The position numbers and the translations under genes are program-made. From positions 62,001 through 126,000 of the forward strand of contig NZ_JABGCG010000014.1 in assembly GCF_019799925.1 (NCBI RefSeq): a stretch of DNA of 64,000 nucleotides, in the 5' to 3' direction. Source of the stretch: Blastococcus sp. CPCC 205250. GTDB lineage: Bacteria; Actinomycetota; Actinomycetes; Mycobacteriales; Geodermatophilaceae. Below the pieces are notes generated by a model. The model searched no databases, was not told the origin of the DNA, and worked only from the letters and a program-made list of their open reading frames with translations. Below, one piece after another: positions 26,822-35,085 of the stretch (position 1 is the stretch's first letter; the number at the start of each line of letters is the position of its first letter).

Positions 26822-29017
26822 GTGACGCATTGGGTGGGCTCGATCTCCTATGAGCAGCGCGACAACTGGGAGATCTGTAAGGACGAGTCGGTCTTCGGCT
26901 CGAACACGACGCGGGCGCTCAGCGTGCGCGCCGGCGATGAGCTGTTCATCTGGGGCTCCCGGCAGGGATGGCTCGCTCGGTGCCGCGCCACGGCTGATGC
27001 GCGGCGACCGAGCGACATCGCAGACGTGCCGTGGCCTGATCCGGAGCAGTACGTCGCGCTCATCCCCATCGAGATCCTCGACGAACCAGCTGAGCCGCTC
27101 GCCATGCCGGGAGCGCGCATCAAGGACGACGTCGGAATCGACACGGTGCAGCTGCCGCAGTTTCCACGGATCGACGTCCAGCACGCTGAGCGACTAACCG
27201 TCCTCCTGGGTGAGGAGTACCGGTCACACGTCCGGACCGAACGCGCTCCCGCGCCGGTGGTCGACGAGCCAGTGCTTCGGGAGCTCGACGAGCTTAGGGT
27301 CGATCGTCAACTCGGCCGACCTGCGCCGTACCAGCAGGTGCTGCTCCTCTGGGCCATCTCGGAGGCAGTTCGCGGTGAGGATCGGCTACGGCCCTTCTCC
27401 GCCGTCGGCGACCGACTCCGTTCTCTGTTGCGTCCCTTCGCGGTGGGGGAGACCGCGCCCGACCCGGAGTTGCCGTGGATTGCGCTGCGGAGGTCGTCGT
27501 GGTGGCAACTGTCTCCTGAGCCGAGCGGTCCGGTCAGCCGTGGGGGTAGGGACTTCGTCCGCCTGGAAGACCCAGTGGGCGGTGTGTCCAGCGAGCTCTA
27601 TCGCCGGGTCCGCGCGGATGTCTCCTTCCGGGAACGAGCCGTTGAGAAGCTGACTGGACCGCTGGCCCGTCACCCGGCTCTGGACACGACGCTTGCGTCG
27701 CTGTTCTCCGCGGCGCCGGCCAGCGTCGACGCCGACCCGGAGGCAACTGGACTGCTTCGTGATCTCGTGAGTCGGCCGATCACCACAGTGTCGGGGCAGG
27801 TCAACGAGGTCCTCCGAGTTGAGCCACCCCTGGTCATCGTCGCGACGACGCGGTCGCCGGAGGGCCAGCCCGTCCCGATCGCAGACGTGCAGCGTGCGCT
27901 GGACCTGCTCAGTCGAGACGGCGCAGTCACGATCGACGTCCCGACGCTCGGTCATCGAAGTTCCTTTATCGGTGCCGTCCTCCTCGCTCGAGGAAACGTC
28001 ACGGTGAGCGGATCGCCGCCCGTCCTATCCCTTGTCGACGGAGGCGCGGCCGCTGGAGGCGGCGCGAACGTCGACAACGACCAGCCAACCGCTTCCCCCC
28101 CCGATGCTCCGGGTCGGGAGACAGGACGTCGCTCGACGTCGGGCCGGTACTTCGGAGAGCTGCCTGGTATCCCCGTCGGGACGACGTGGGCCACGCGCGC
28201 CGAGGTGGCTCAAGCTGGGGTCCATCGGCCGAACCAGAGCGGGATCAGTGGCACGCGGGCCGAAGGCGCTGACTCCATCGTCGTCAGCGGCGGCTATGAG
28301 GACGACAGCGATGACGGTGACGAGATCCTGTACACCGGAGCTGGCGGCAACGACCCGGCAACGGGTAAGCAGGTCGCCGATCAAGCGCTCGACCAGCCCG
28401 GCAACGCAGGTCTTGTCACGAGCCAGATCCAGGGCCTCCCGGTCCGCGTCATCCGAGGGGCCAAGGGTAATCCGGCGCACTCACCGGCATCCGGCTACCG
28501 CTACGACGGTCTCTACCGAGTCGCTGACCACTGGAGCCATGTCGGAAAGAGTGGCTTCCGTGTTTGGCAGTTCCGCCTGGTGCGGCTCTCAGTCCTGGAG
28601 GAGGTCCCGTACGTCCCTGAGGGGAATGTGCCGGTCGGAAGTCGCCGGCCCAGGACCTCGCAGGGAGTCACAACTCGCGTGGTCCGGGACACGACCGTGT
28701 CGCGGTTCGTGAAGCGGCTTTATGGCGACGCCTGCCAGGTCTGCGGCGTGCGACTGGAGATCCCCGGTGGAGCGCTGTCTGAGGGTGCGCACATCCGCGC
28801 CCTGGGGCGGCCGCACAACGGCCCGGACACCATCGACAACGTCCTGTGTCTCTGCCCGAACCACCACACGCTCTTCGATGGAGGCGGCATCTACATCAGC
28901 GACGACCTCGAGGTGCACGACCACCAGGGATCGGTGATACGGGTGCTGAAGAGGGACGCCGGGCATCCCATCGATGTCGAGCACCTCAGGGCGCACCGTG
29001 AGCGTTGGGGGTACTGA
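26822..29017 (+). CDS. ScoMcrA-like modification-dependent endonuclease (EVE-like, SBD, SRA, HNH), 731 aa
   Basis: Four segments can be read. Residues 1-90 are EVE/PUA-like (HWVGSISYEQRDNWEI). Residues about 150-300 resemble the sulfur-binding domain of ScoMcrA (PAPYQQVLLLWAISEAVRGE, then PWIALRRSSWWQL). Residues about 440-600 are a YDG/SRA domain (FGELPGIPVGTTWATRAE, SGGYEDDSDDGDEILYTG). Residues about 635-731 are an HNH nuclease (CQVCG, H-x-R-x-LG, NVLCLCPNHHTLFD). ScoMcrA cuts DNA carrying phosphorothioate or 5-methylcytosine; the same is likely here but the substrate is inferred. The GTG start lacks a strong ribosome binding site. It lies inside the island with no methyltransferase partner, as expected of a type IV enzyme. 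Confidence 0.85.
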   Translation: MTHWVGSISYEQRDNWEICKDESVFGSNTTRALSVRAGDELFIWGSRQGWLARCRATADARRPSDIADVPWPDPEQYVALIPIEILDEPAEPLAMPGARIKDDVGIDTVQLPQFPRIDVQHAERLTVLLGEEYRSHVRTERAPAPVVDEPVLRELDELRVDRQLGRPAPYQQVLLLWAISEAVRGEDRLRPFSAVGDRLRSLLRPFAVGETAPDPELPWIALRRSSWWQLSPEPSGPVSRGGRDFVRLEDPVGGVSSELYRRVRADVSFRERAVEKLTGPLARHPALDTTLASLFSAAPASVDADPEATGLLRDLVSRPITTVSGQVNEVLRVEPPLVIVATTRSPEGQPVPIADVQRALDLLSRDGAVTIDVPTLGHRSSFIGAVLLARGNVTVSGSPPVLSLVDGGAAAGGGANVDNDQPTASPPDAPGRETGRRSTSGRYFGELPGIPVGTTWATRAEVAQAGVHRPNQSGISGTRAEGADSIVVSGGYEDDSDDGDEILYTGAGGNDPATGKQVADQALDQPGNAGLVTSQIQGLPVRVIRGAKGNPAHSPASGYRYDGLYRVADHWSHVGKSGFRVWQFRLVRLSVLEEVPYVPEGNVPVGSRRPRTSQGVTTRVVRDTTVSRFVKRLYGDACQVCGVRLEIPGGALSEGAHIRALGRPHNGPDTIDNVLCLCPNHHTLFDGGGIYISDDLEVHDHQGSVIRVLKRDAGHPIDVEHLRAHRERWGY

Positions 29018-29069
29018 GCGGCGGGCAAGCCGACATGGCTCAACTCGGTCCCCGGGACACAAGGCGCTT

Positions 29070-29909
29070 CTACGTCGGGAGGAAGCTTGTAGGACTTTGC
29101 TCGCCCCGTGCCACGGCTCCCACGTCGAGGCCGCGGCTGACGTAGATCTGATCGAACGTCCGCAGGGGTTCCATCCCTGTGGGATGCGGTAGGTAGACGA
29201 CCAGTCGCGCGCGGGTTCCAAGCGTCCGCACCGCCATGCTGCGGAGCGGATCGGACAACATCGATGCTCGACCACCAAAGCCGGCGGGGAGCTCCCAGAG
29301 GGGCTGCACGCGGTCTCGCGCCTTGCCGCCGAGCACGACGATTAGGGCGGCTGGACTGAGAGTGATCACCCGATCTAGGTGGAGGGCCGCACAGAGAGCG
29401 GATGCCCCTGCGACTCCGCGCTCGCGCTTGCTCTTGCAGTGCACGACCTCGGTCATGCAGTAGTCGGCCTCGGGGGTCGCCTCCCGCCGCAGAAGCTCCT
29501 GAGCGCGCTTGCGCACTCCGACCCAGAAGGCGACCTTTCTGGCGCTAAGCCCGCCGCTCATGGTCCTGAAGCGACCCTCCGGCGTGGCGGGGGAATCGGC
29601 CTCGTTCCCGAAGCGACGCAAGAAGAAGGCGCCCATGCGCTCGTTCGACCACTCCGCCAGGGGGTAACGCTCGACGCTGGCACCGCTCTGGTGATCGCCT
29701 GCCTCGCTCAGGCTGGGGTTGCTGGAGAGGAAGAGGATTCGACCTCTTTCGAGGTCGCCTGCCCAGGGCTCAGGGACGTGCCGAGCGGCGCCCGATCCCT
29801 CTTGTACGCCGACCACCATGGCACAGGGGTGTTTGCTGTTCGCCTCCGCGAGGGGCAGCTCCTTGCAGCGGGCGATGTCCAGGGCAAGGGCCTGAGCCGG
29901 CTCGCTCAT
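29070..29909 (-). CDS. Uracil-DNA-glycosylase-like protein, 279 aa
   Basis: The fold is that of the UDG superfamily. RILFLSSNPSLSEAG is the first-strand GxNP-type motif, TEVVHCKSK follows the central strand, LIVVLGGKARD is a typical penultimate strand, and VVYLPHPTG is the C-terminal H-P motif. Members remove uracil or act as odd nucleases; the active-site acid of classical UDG is not evident, so chemistry is uncertain. It would act on DNA in the cytoplasm. A 30-codon frame overlaps its ATG as ATGA and may control its translation. It is convergent with the ScoMcrA-like gene. Confidence 0.7.
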   Translation of the reverse strand: MSEPAQALALDIARCKELPLAEANSKHPCAMVVGVQEGSGAARHVPEPWAGDLERGRILFLSSNPSLSEAGDHQSGASVERYPLAEWSNERMGAFFLRRFGNEADSPATPEGRFRTMSGGLSARKVAFWVGVRKRAQELLRREATPEADYCMTEVVHCKSKRERGVAGASALCAALHLDRVITLSPAALIVVLGGKARDRVQPLWELPAGFGGRASMLSDPLRSMAVRTLGTRARLVVYLPHPTGMEPLRTFDQIYVSRGLDVGAVARGEQSPTSFLPT

Positions 29910-29998
29910 CGGATCCCCCGCCTTGAATCTGCAGTTACGGACCGCACTCGGAGGGCGTCCAGCTCGACCGGTAGATGCAGCGGGACAATGACAATCAC
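29906..29998 (-). CDS. Possible 30-aa leader peptide
   Basis: A GTG-initiated frame of 30 codons (beginning MIVIVPLHLPVELDAL) ends in a TGA that overlaps the ATG of the UDG-like gene as ATGA. GGAGG lies ten bases before the GTG. Its codons are consistent with coding. It could be a leader peptide for translational coupling, or the tail of a vanished gene. Too short to be sure. Confidence 0.3.
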   Translation of the reverse strand: MIVIVPLHLPVELDALRVRSVTADSRRGIR

Positions 29999-30151
29999 GG
30001 CACTCGTTCCTCCCTAGACGGATGCAGCTTGCTGCCGAACGGCAGCCATGGGTGTGGCGACGGCGCGACCCTCACTCGAAGGGCCTCCCCCCTCAGCGCA
30101 TGCTGAGTCAGGAGCTGCGGCTCCCCTCCCGTATGGCGAACACGCATGCGT

Positions 30152-30619
30152 TCATCCGCACACCGGGCACGCGCCGCTGGGCGTGAGTGCGTAGAAGTGC
30201 GTCGGGCAGATGCTTGGCGGCTTCTCGCCCTTCTTGGCGGCGGAGCCGTTGCCGATGCTCGACTTCGGGCCGGTGGCCCGCCAGGCGACCGCCTCGTGTG
30301 CGATGCCGAGGACGGCGTCCGCGGCACCGGCGAGGCCGTCGGCGCTCACGTGCCAGTAGGTCGTCGCCGGGGTCTTGGCGTCCAGGGTGGAGCCGGGCAC
30401 CAGGTCCACGACCTCGGGCGCGCGCTCGGGCGGCAGAGCGATGGAGACCCAGGTCCGGTGCAGGTAGACCGCCACCGCGCCCTCCATCGACGGCCGCAGG
30501 CTCAAGTACGGACCCTGGCGATCGGACTCGACAGCGGTCCGCTCCGCCAGCGCGTTGGCCAGGTCGCGGACCTGAGGCGTGGGGGACAGGTCGTCGAGGT
30601 GCTCCTGCAGGGTGCTCAT
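30152..30619 (-). CDS. Zinc-ribbon protein of the ADP-ribose operon, 155 aa
   Basis: The N-terminal 100 residues form an alpha/beta domain with YLSLRPSMEGAVAVYLHRTW and TYWHVSADGLAGAADAVLG. The same pattern appears at the C-terminus of the Nudix regulator encoded at the other end of this operon (VSLHPADGRPVAVYVHKRR, TWHVHVSAEAL). The tail is a short zinc ribbon of the form CPTH-x8-GACPVCG. A similar CxxH...GxCxxC tail ends the 164-aa protein at 42813. The ATG overlaps the stop of the ADP-ribosylglycohydrolase gene as ATGA, so it is the last gene of that operon. Its biochemical role is unknown; binding of nucleotide or nucleic acid is a guess. Confidence 0.7.
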   Translation of the reverse strand: MSTLQEHLDDLSPTPQVRDLANALAERTAVESDRQGPYLSLRPSMEGAVAVYLHRTWVSIALPPERAPEVVDLVPGSTLDAKTPATTYWHVSADGLAGAADAVLGIAHEAVAWRATGPKSSIGNGSAAKKGEKPPSICPTHFYALTPSGACPVCG

Positions 30620-32040
30620 CGCGGTCCTCCGTGCTCGTTGCGGGTCCGCTCGGCGAGGCGCTCGAGCGCGGCGGTGAAGCTGGCGTTCCACAGGCCCAGG
30701 TGCGGCCAGCGGTCGGCGACGTGCGCCGTGGCCTCCTCGACCGTCATGCCCTGCTCGCGCACCAGGTAGCCGCGCAGGACCAGCCCGGTGCGGGAGGCGC
30801 CGCCGTGGCAGTGCACGAGGAGCCGGTGGCCCTCGTCGTGGAGGGCCTTCATGTCGTCGAGGACGTCGGCGAGCATGACGTCGAGGTCGGCGTTGTACTC
30901 GTTGTCGGCGATGTAGGCCATGCGGTGCACGGTGTGCGGGAACGGCTCGCCGAGCCGGCACAGGGAGATGACGGCGAAGTCGGGATCGCTGTAGCGGGCG
31001 CCGTCGAGGTTGCCGGCCCAGATGCCGGGCAGGACCTCGGCGGGGCCGATCCGCGGGATGACGCCGGGGTTGTAGCTCTGCTGGACGCCGGAGTCCAGCG
31101 CTGCGGCGAGCTGCTGCAGGTCGGCCAGCCGCCAGACGCGGTCGCCGTGGCCGGGGACGTGGCCGTGCACCGCAGAGGCCCAGCGCGACGGGATGCCGCC
31201 CATCCCGTAGACGGCGCCGGCCAGGCCGCCGGCCACGCAGGCGACGGTGTCGGTGTCCCCGCCGAGGTCGATGACCAGGCGCAGCACGTCGGCGAAGTCC
31301 GTGCCCTGACGCAGCGCCCACACCGCCTGCCCGAGCGTCGGCCACACCGCGCCGTTGCGCTCGGTCGCCTGGTCCGGCGTCCAGTCGGGCGCGAGCACGG
31401 TGGCCCAGCGGTCGCGGTGCTCGGGTGCGACGAGCTGGAGCGCCGCGGGGATCGCCGCCAGCGGGTCGCCGCCGTCGAGCGCCACCCGCATCAGCTCGTG
31501 GAAGACCGCGCAGCCCTCACCGGCCGAGGGGTCGCCGTGGGTGAGTGCGGAGATCCGCCGGGCGGCGTCCATGGTGGCCGCGGTGCCGTCCTTGGCGAAC
31601 CGGATCGCCGCCGGGGTCGTGCGCATCAGGGAGCCGTTGCCGGCCGCGTGCCCGGAGCGGGCGAAGTGCTCGGCCGCGGCGACGTCCCACGGCCGGCCGG
31701 AGCCGAGGACGGCGCGGGTCTGGTTGCCGATGTCCGGCGGGTTCGCTGACGCCCACGCGCGGAACCGGTCGAAGACGTCGGCCTCGTCCAGGCCGCCGCG
31801 GTCGACCAGCGACCCGGCGACCAGCAGCGCCATCTGGGTGTCGTCGGTGAACTCGCCCGGCTCCCAGCCCAGCGACCCGCCGCCGCACATCTCCGTCCGC
31901 GCCCCGCGGGCCGGCACCGGGAAGCGGGCGCTGAAGGCCCCAGGCGGACCGAACCCGAACGGCGCACCGAGCGCGTCGCCCACAGCCGAGCCGACGAGCG
32001 CACCCGCGGCGCGGGACGACCGGTAGATTTCCGCGGTCAT
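30616..32040 (-). CDS. ADP-ribosylglycohydrolase fused to a dual-specificity phosphatase, copy 1, 474 aa
   Basis: Residues 1-310 are an ADP-ribosylglycohydrolase (ARG/DraG) domain with all metal-binding motifs: GSAVGDALGAP near 17-27, FTDDTQMAL near 64-72, and GGDTDTVACVAGG near 259. It should remove ADP-ribose from a macromolecule or small molecule. Residues about 320-474 are a dual-specificity or rhodanese-type phosphatase with the CX5R loop HCHGGASRTG near 410. ARG-phosphatase pairing is described in the comparative study of NAD-utilising pathways by de Souza and Aravind. Both ends overlap neighbours as ATGA, making it the third gene of a four-gene operon. A close paralog lies at 51654-53057; 52 of the first 60 residues are identical by direct count. 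Confidence 0.9.
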   Translation of the reverse strand: MTAEIYRSSRAAGALVGSAVGDALGAPFGFGPPGAFSARFPVPARGARTEMCGGGSLGWEPGEFTDDTQMALLVAGSLVDRGGLDEADVFDRFRAWASANPPDIGNQTRAVLGSGRPWDVAAAEHFARSGHAAGNGSLMRTTPAAIRFAKDGTAATMDAARRISALTHGDPSAGEGCAVFHELMRVALDGGDPLAAIPAALQLVAPEHRDRWATVLAPDWTPDQATERNGAVWPTLGQAVWALRQGTDFADVLRLVIDLGGDTDTVACVAGGLAGAVYGMGGIPSRWASAVHGHVPGHGDRVWRLADLQQLAAALDSGVQQSYNPGVIPRIGPAEVLPGIWAGNLDGARYSDPDFAVISLCRLGEPFPHTVHRMAYIADNEYNADLDVMLADVLDDMKALHDEGHRLLVHCHGGASRTGLVLRGYLVREQGMTVEEATAHVADRWPHLGLWNASFTAALERLAERTRNEHGGPR

Positions 32041-32969
32041 GCAGTCCTCTTCACGGATCGGGAGGTCGGTCGGGGGGCGGCGGTGAAGCCGAGGTCGGCC
32101 AGGGAGGCGAACGTCGCGCCCGGGAGCCGGCTGAGTGCCGTGCGGGCGTCGGGATCGAGGGTGCTGCCGACCACCAGGCCGAGAGGTGGCGCCTCGCCGG
32201 GGTAGACCTCGGCGAGCTCTGCCATGTAGTCGGCCAGCTGGTGCTCGACCGCCGCGAGGTGGACCCGCCCTTGCTTGAGCTCGACGACGATCAGGCGGCC
32301 CGTCGACGTCCGGAAGACAAGGTCGGGCCGTCGGCGGCTCGGCAGCCGGAGCTCCTTGGACACGAGCCGGAGGCGGGGGAGGCCGACCCGCTCGAAGCGG
32401 TCCGGCTCCTCCACGAGGCACTGCTGGATGTCGCTCTCGCGCCGGAAGACGTGCATCCTCCCCGCGAGCAGCTCGCTGGACGCCGCGCCCAGCTGCGTCA
32501 GCAGCCGCCGCCAGACACGGTCGGGGACGGGGTGGACACCCCCGCGGAAGCTGATCCGCAGCGCGCTCCACCCGGTGAGGGACGCGTCCTCGCGCATTGC
32601 CCCGATCGTCAAGGGCCGCTCGAAGCACTGCAGCACGACGTAGTCGCAGGCGGCGTCGCTCCGGGCCGGCGGGAGGCCGTGCCCAGGCTCGACCGGGAAC
32701 GCGTCGGTCGTGGCCTGTACCAGGTAGGCGATGTCGCTGTGCGGCGCCGTCCGGTAGATCAGCGCCCGGTCGCCGGCGCGGGTGTCGGGGGAGCAGGTCC
32801 ACCACCCGCGGTCACCGACCTCGCGGACGGTGGCGTCGGACTCCCGGATCACCCAGAGCCACCGGCCGGACGACGTCGTGTGCTCTGCTTCCGAGACGGC
32901 GGCAGTGGCGCTGCGACGCCTCCACCGGCTGCGGACAGCGGTCAGGACCCGGCGCGGGATCGTGGTCAT
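32037..32969 (-). CDS. EVE-domain protein with NucS-like nuclease, 310 aa
   Basis: After a basic N-terminus, residues about 35-150 look like an EVE domain (GRWLWVIRESD, RAGDRALIYRTAPHSDIAYLVQ). EVE domains bind modified bases in DNA or RNA. The C-terminal part (about 170-290) is a NucS/RecB-type nuclease: RRRPDLVFRTSTGRLIVVELKQG gives Asp and E-x-K. The protein would read a modified nucleic acid and cut it. It overlaps ARPP-1 upstream as TGATG and the ARG-phosphatase gene downstream as ATGA. The second, shortened copy of this module lacks this gene, so it is an optional part. Confidence 0.72.
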   Translation of the reverse strand: MTTIPRRVLTAVRSRWRRRSATAAVSEAEHTTSSGRWLWVIRESDATVREVGDRGWWTCSPDTRAGDRALIYRTAPHSDIAYLVQATTDAFPVEPGHGLPPARSDAACDYVVLQCFERPLTIGAMREDASLTGWSALRISFRGGVHPVPDRVWRRLLTQLGAASSELLAGRMHVFRRESDIQQCLVEEPDRFERVGLPRLRLVSKELRLPSRRRPDLVFRTSTGRLIVVELKQGRVHLAAVEHQLADYMAELAEVYPGEAPPLGLVVGSTLDPDARTALSRLPGATFASLADLGFTAAPRPTSRSVKRTA

Positions 32970-33814
32970 CAGGCCTCCAGGGCGACGGCGGTCAGGTGAA
33001 TGGTGCGGTCGCGCCAGCGGACGGCGTCCACACGCGTCCGGCTGCTACCGCGAAGGAGTGACGCGAGGCCCGCCGGCCCGGCCGGCGAGAGCGGGGTGCG
33101 CTCGATCCGCTCCGCGAACGCGCGGGCCAGCGCGGCGGGGGTGCGGACCTCGGGCCGGCCGAGGGAGTCCATGGTCGCCGCGTGCAGCAGGGCCGACCAG
33201 TGCGCCGCGAGGGACCTGCCCGAGTCGAACAGCTCCAAGGAGACGGGCCGCCCCGCGATGCCGACGAGCACGCCGCGCTGGCCGGCCAGCGGCCGCAGCC
33301 CGCGGGTGAGGTCGCGCGCCACCGGCGCGGTGATGTCGAGCCGGTCGGCGAGCGACTCGGTGGGGGAGGAGCCGGCCACCGCGGCGTACCCGCGCACCAG
33401 GTCCCACACCTCGTGCTGGGACTCGACCGCCCGCATCACCCCGACCGGGGCCCGGCGCGCACGGCGCTGGTGGACCGTGCTGCCGTGCCAGCGGCCCTGC
33501 TCGACGCAGACGACCGGCTGGACCGTCGGCCGGCCCGGCGCCAGGAGCGTCGTGGCGGCCAAAGCCCGGGTCTGCCATCCGCCCTCAAGGAGCTCGCCGG
33601 CCAGCAGCAGCGCGGGCCGGTTCCCGCGGTTGGTGACGATCAGCTCCTCGACCACCGGGCTGCCGGCCCGCTCGGCCGCGTCCACCGCGGCGGCTCTGCC
33701 CGTCAGATAGCCACCGGAGGACGGCGCGCCGTCCGTCCACACCGGAAACAGGGTGAGCCCGCCACGGGTCGTGCCCTGACCGACGTGCAAGCGGACCTCG
33801 AGGGAGACGTTCAT
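32969..33814 (-). CDS. ARPP-1 family protein, 281 aa
   Basis: The sequence matches the ARPP-1 domain, named for its association with ADP-ribosylglycohydrolases and rhodanese-phosphatases. Typical stretches are PVVEELIVTNRGNRPALLLAGELLEGG near 52-78, CVEQGRW-x-G near 103, and the helical middle with WDLVRGYAA. Its reaction is unknown; the family is thought to work in ADP-ribose or NAD metabolism because it always sits with ARG genes. The ATG is preceded by GGAGG. It is the first gene of the operon, divergent from the Nudix regulator. A 27-codon remnant of a second copy is seen at 53058-53141. Confidence 0.78.
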   Translation of the reverse strand: MNVSLEVRLHVGQGTTRGGLTLFPVWTDGAPSSGGYLTGRAAAVDAAERAGSPVVEELIVTNRGNRPALLLAGELLEGGWQTRALAATTLLAPGRPTVQPVVCVEQGRWHGSTVHQRRARRAPVGVMRAVESQHEVWDLVRGYAAVAGSSPTESLADRLDITAPVARDLTRGLRPLAGQRGVLVGIAGRPVSLELFDSGRSLAAHWSALLHAATMDSLGRPEVRTPAALARAFAERIERTPLSPAGPAGLASLLRGSSRTRVDAVRWRDRTIHLTAVALEA

Positions 33815-33830
33815 GGCAACCTCCGTTGTA

Positions 33831-33848
33831 TCGCTCGAACATGAGCGA
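33831..33848. promoter_or_regulatory. Inverted repeat TCGCTC-N6-GAGCGA in the divergent promoter region
   Basis: This perfect 6-base inverted repeat with a 6-base spacer lies 17 bases upstream of the ARPP-1 start, between it and the divergent Nudix regulator. A second ATGAGC follows at 33850. NrtR-type regulators bind such sites next to the operons they control. It is therefore a candidate operator for the ADP-ribose operon. Confidence 0.45.
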
Positions 33849-33921
33849 AATGAGCTGACGACTCAGCCGTGCGGGTGGTGGGGATGAGCGGAGTTTACAC
33901 TTACCTCATGTCTGCGTCAAT

Positions 33922-35085
33922 ATGGGCGGCATGGTCACCTCGGAGTACAGGGACTCAGCCGGGCGCAGGCTCATCGACTACCCGCGTCCCTCGGTCGCCG
34001 TGGACACCGCGGTCCTCACCGTCGACGGCGATGAGCTCGTCGTCCTCGAGGTCCACCGCGACGACGCGGATGCCTGGGCCCTGCCCGGGACCTTCCTGCA
34101 CGAGGCTGAGCGGCTGCGCGATGCGGTACTCCGCTCGCTGCGCGACAAGGTCGGCCTTGCCGGGTACCAGCTCGCCGGGGTGTCCATCGAGCAGTTGAGG
34201 GTCTTCGACGAGCCCCGCCGCGACCCGCGCGGCTGGGTCCTGTCGGTCACCCATGTCGCCGTCCTCCGGCGGGACCTCCTCGACGTCACCTCCTCGGCCG
34301 AGGGGGACCGGCTCCGCTTCCAGCCGGTGGACGCGGCCGGCGACCTGGCCTTCGACCACCCGGCGATCGTCGCGGCCGCCGCGGAGCACGTGCGCCGGCG
34401 GTACGCGGCGCACCCCGACCCGGACGGGCTGCTGGAGGAGCCCTTCACCATCCGGGAGCTGTACGACCTGCACATGGCCGTCGCGCCGCGGACGGGTCCC
34501 GGGCAGGCGCGGCCGTCGATCGACACGTTCCGGCGGTACATGACGCGTGACGGCCTCATCGAGGACACCGGGCTGACCACGGCGGACCGCAAGGCCGAGA
34601 GGACGGCAACGCTCGGCGCTCCGGCCAGGCTGTACCGGCGGGCCGGCGGGCAGCCCGACCTCGTCGACGTCCTGGGTGTCCGGCCGGTGCGCCCGGAACG
34701 GGCCCGTACGGAACGTCGTCCCCTCGAAGCCGGCGGCCTGGCCGGCCGACTGGCGGCGGAGGGCGTCGTCCCTGCGATCGTCGACGTCGTCGTCGCGCTC
34801 TCCGAGCGGACGCCGGTCGTCGCCGCGGCCCGACCCAATTACGTGTCGCTCCACCCCGCCGACGGGAGGCCGGTGGCGGTGTACGTGCACAAGCGCCGGC
34901 TCTCCATCCCCCTCGACCCGTCCGACGCGCAGTCCTTCGCCGGCGAGGAGCCGACCGTCCGGGTGCAGGAGGTCTCGAGTCGGACGTGGCACGTGCACGT
35001 CTCCGCCGAGGCGCTCGCCGATCCCGCCGTCCGACGCCGGACCGTGGCCTGGTCGGAGAGAGCCGTTCACCGGGCGCAGGCCTGA
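33922..35085 (+). CDS. NrtR-like Nudix regulator with extra C-terminal domain, 387 aa
   Basis: Residues about 15-150 form a Nudix fold (VAVDTAVLTVDGDELVVLEV, WALPGTFL). The Nudix box region is LRDAVLRSLRDKVGL: the catalytic glutamates of REUXEEXGU are missing, as in ligand-sensing NrtR proteins. A winged-helix part follows (about 175-235: FTIRELYDLHMAV, SIDTFRRYMTRDGLI). The last 85 residues repeat the domain of the 155-aa protein (VSLHPADGRPVAVYVHKRR). It probably represses the divergent ARPP-1/ARG operon and senses ADP-ribose or a related nucleotide, as NrtR does. A second ATG at 33931 is possible; neither start has a clear ribosome binding site. Confidence 0.8.
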   Translation: MGGMVTSEYRDSAGRRLIDYPRPSVAVDTAVLTVDGDELVVLEVHRDDADAWALPGTFLHEAERLRDAVLRSLRDKVGLAGYQLAGVSIEQLRVFDEPRRDPRGWVLSVTHVAVLRRDLLDVTSSAEGDRLRFQPVDAAGDLAFDHPAIVAAAAEHVRRRYAAHPDPDGLLEEPFTIRELYDLHMAVAPRTGPGQARPSIDTFRRYMTRDGLIEDTGLTTADRKAERTATLGAPARLYRRAGGQPDLVDVLGVRPVRPERARTERRPLEAGGLAGRLAAEGVVPAIVDVVVALSERTPVVAAARPNYVSLHPADGRPVAVYVHKRRLSIPLDPSDAQSFAGEEPTVRVQEVSSRTWHVHVSAEALADPAVRRRTVAWSERAVHRAQA

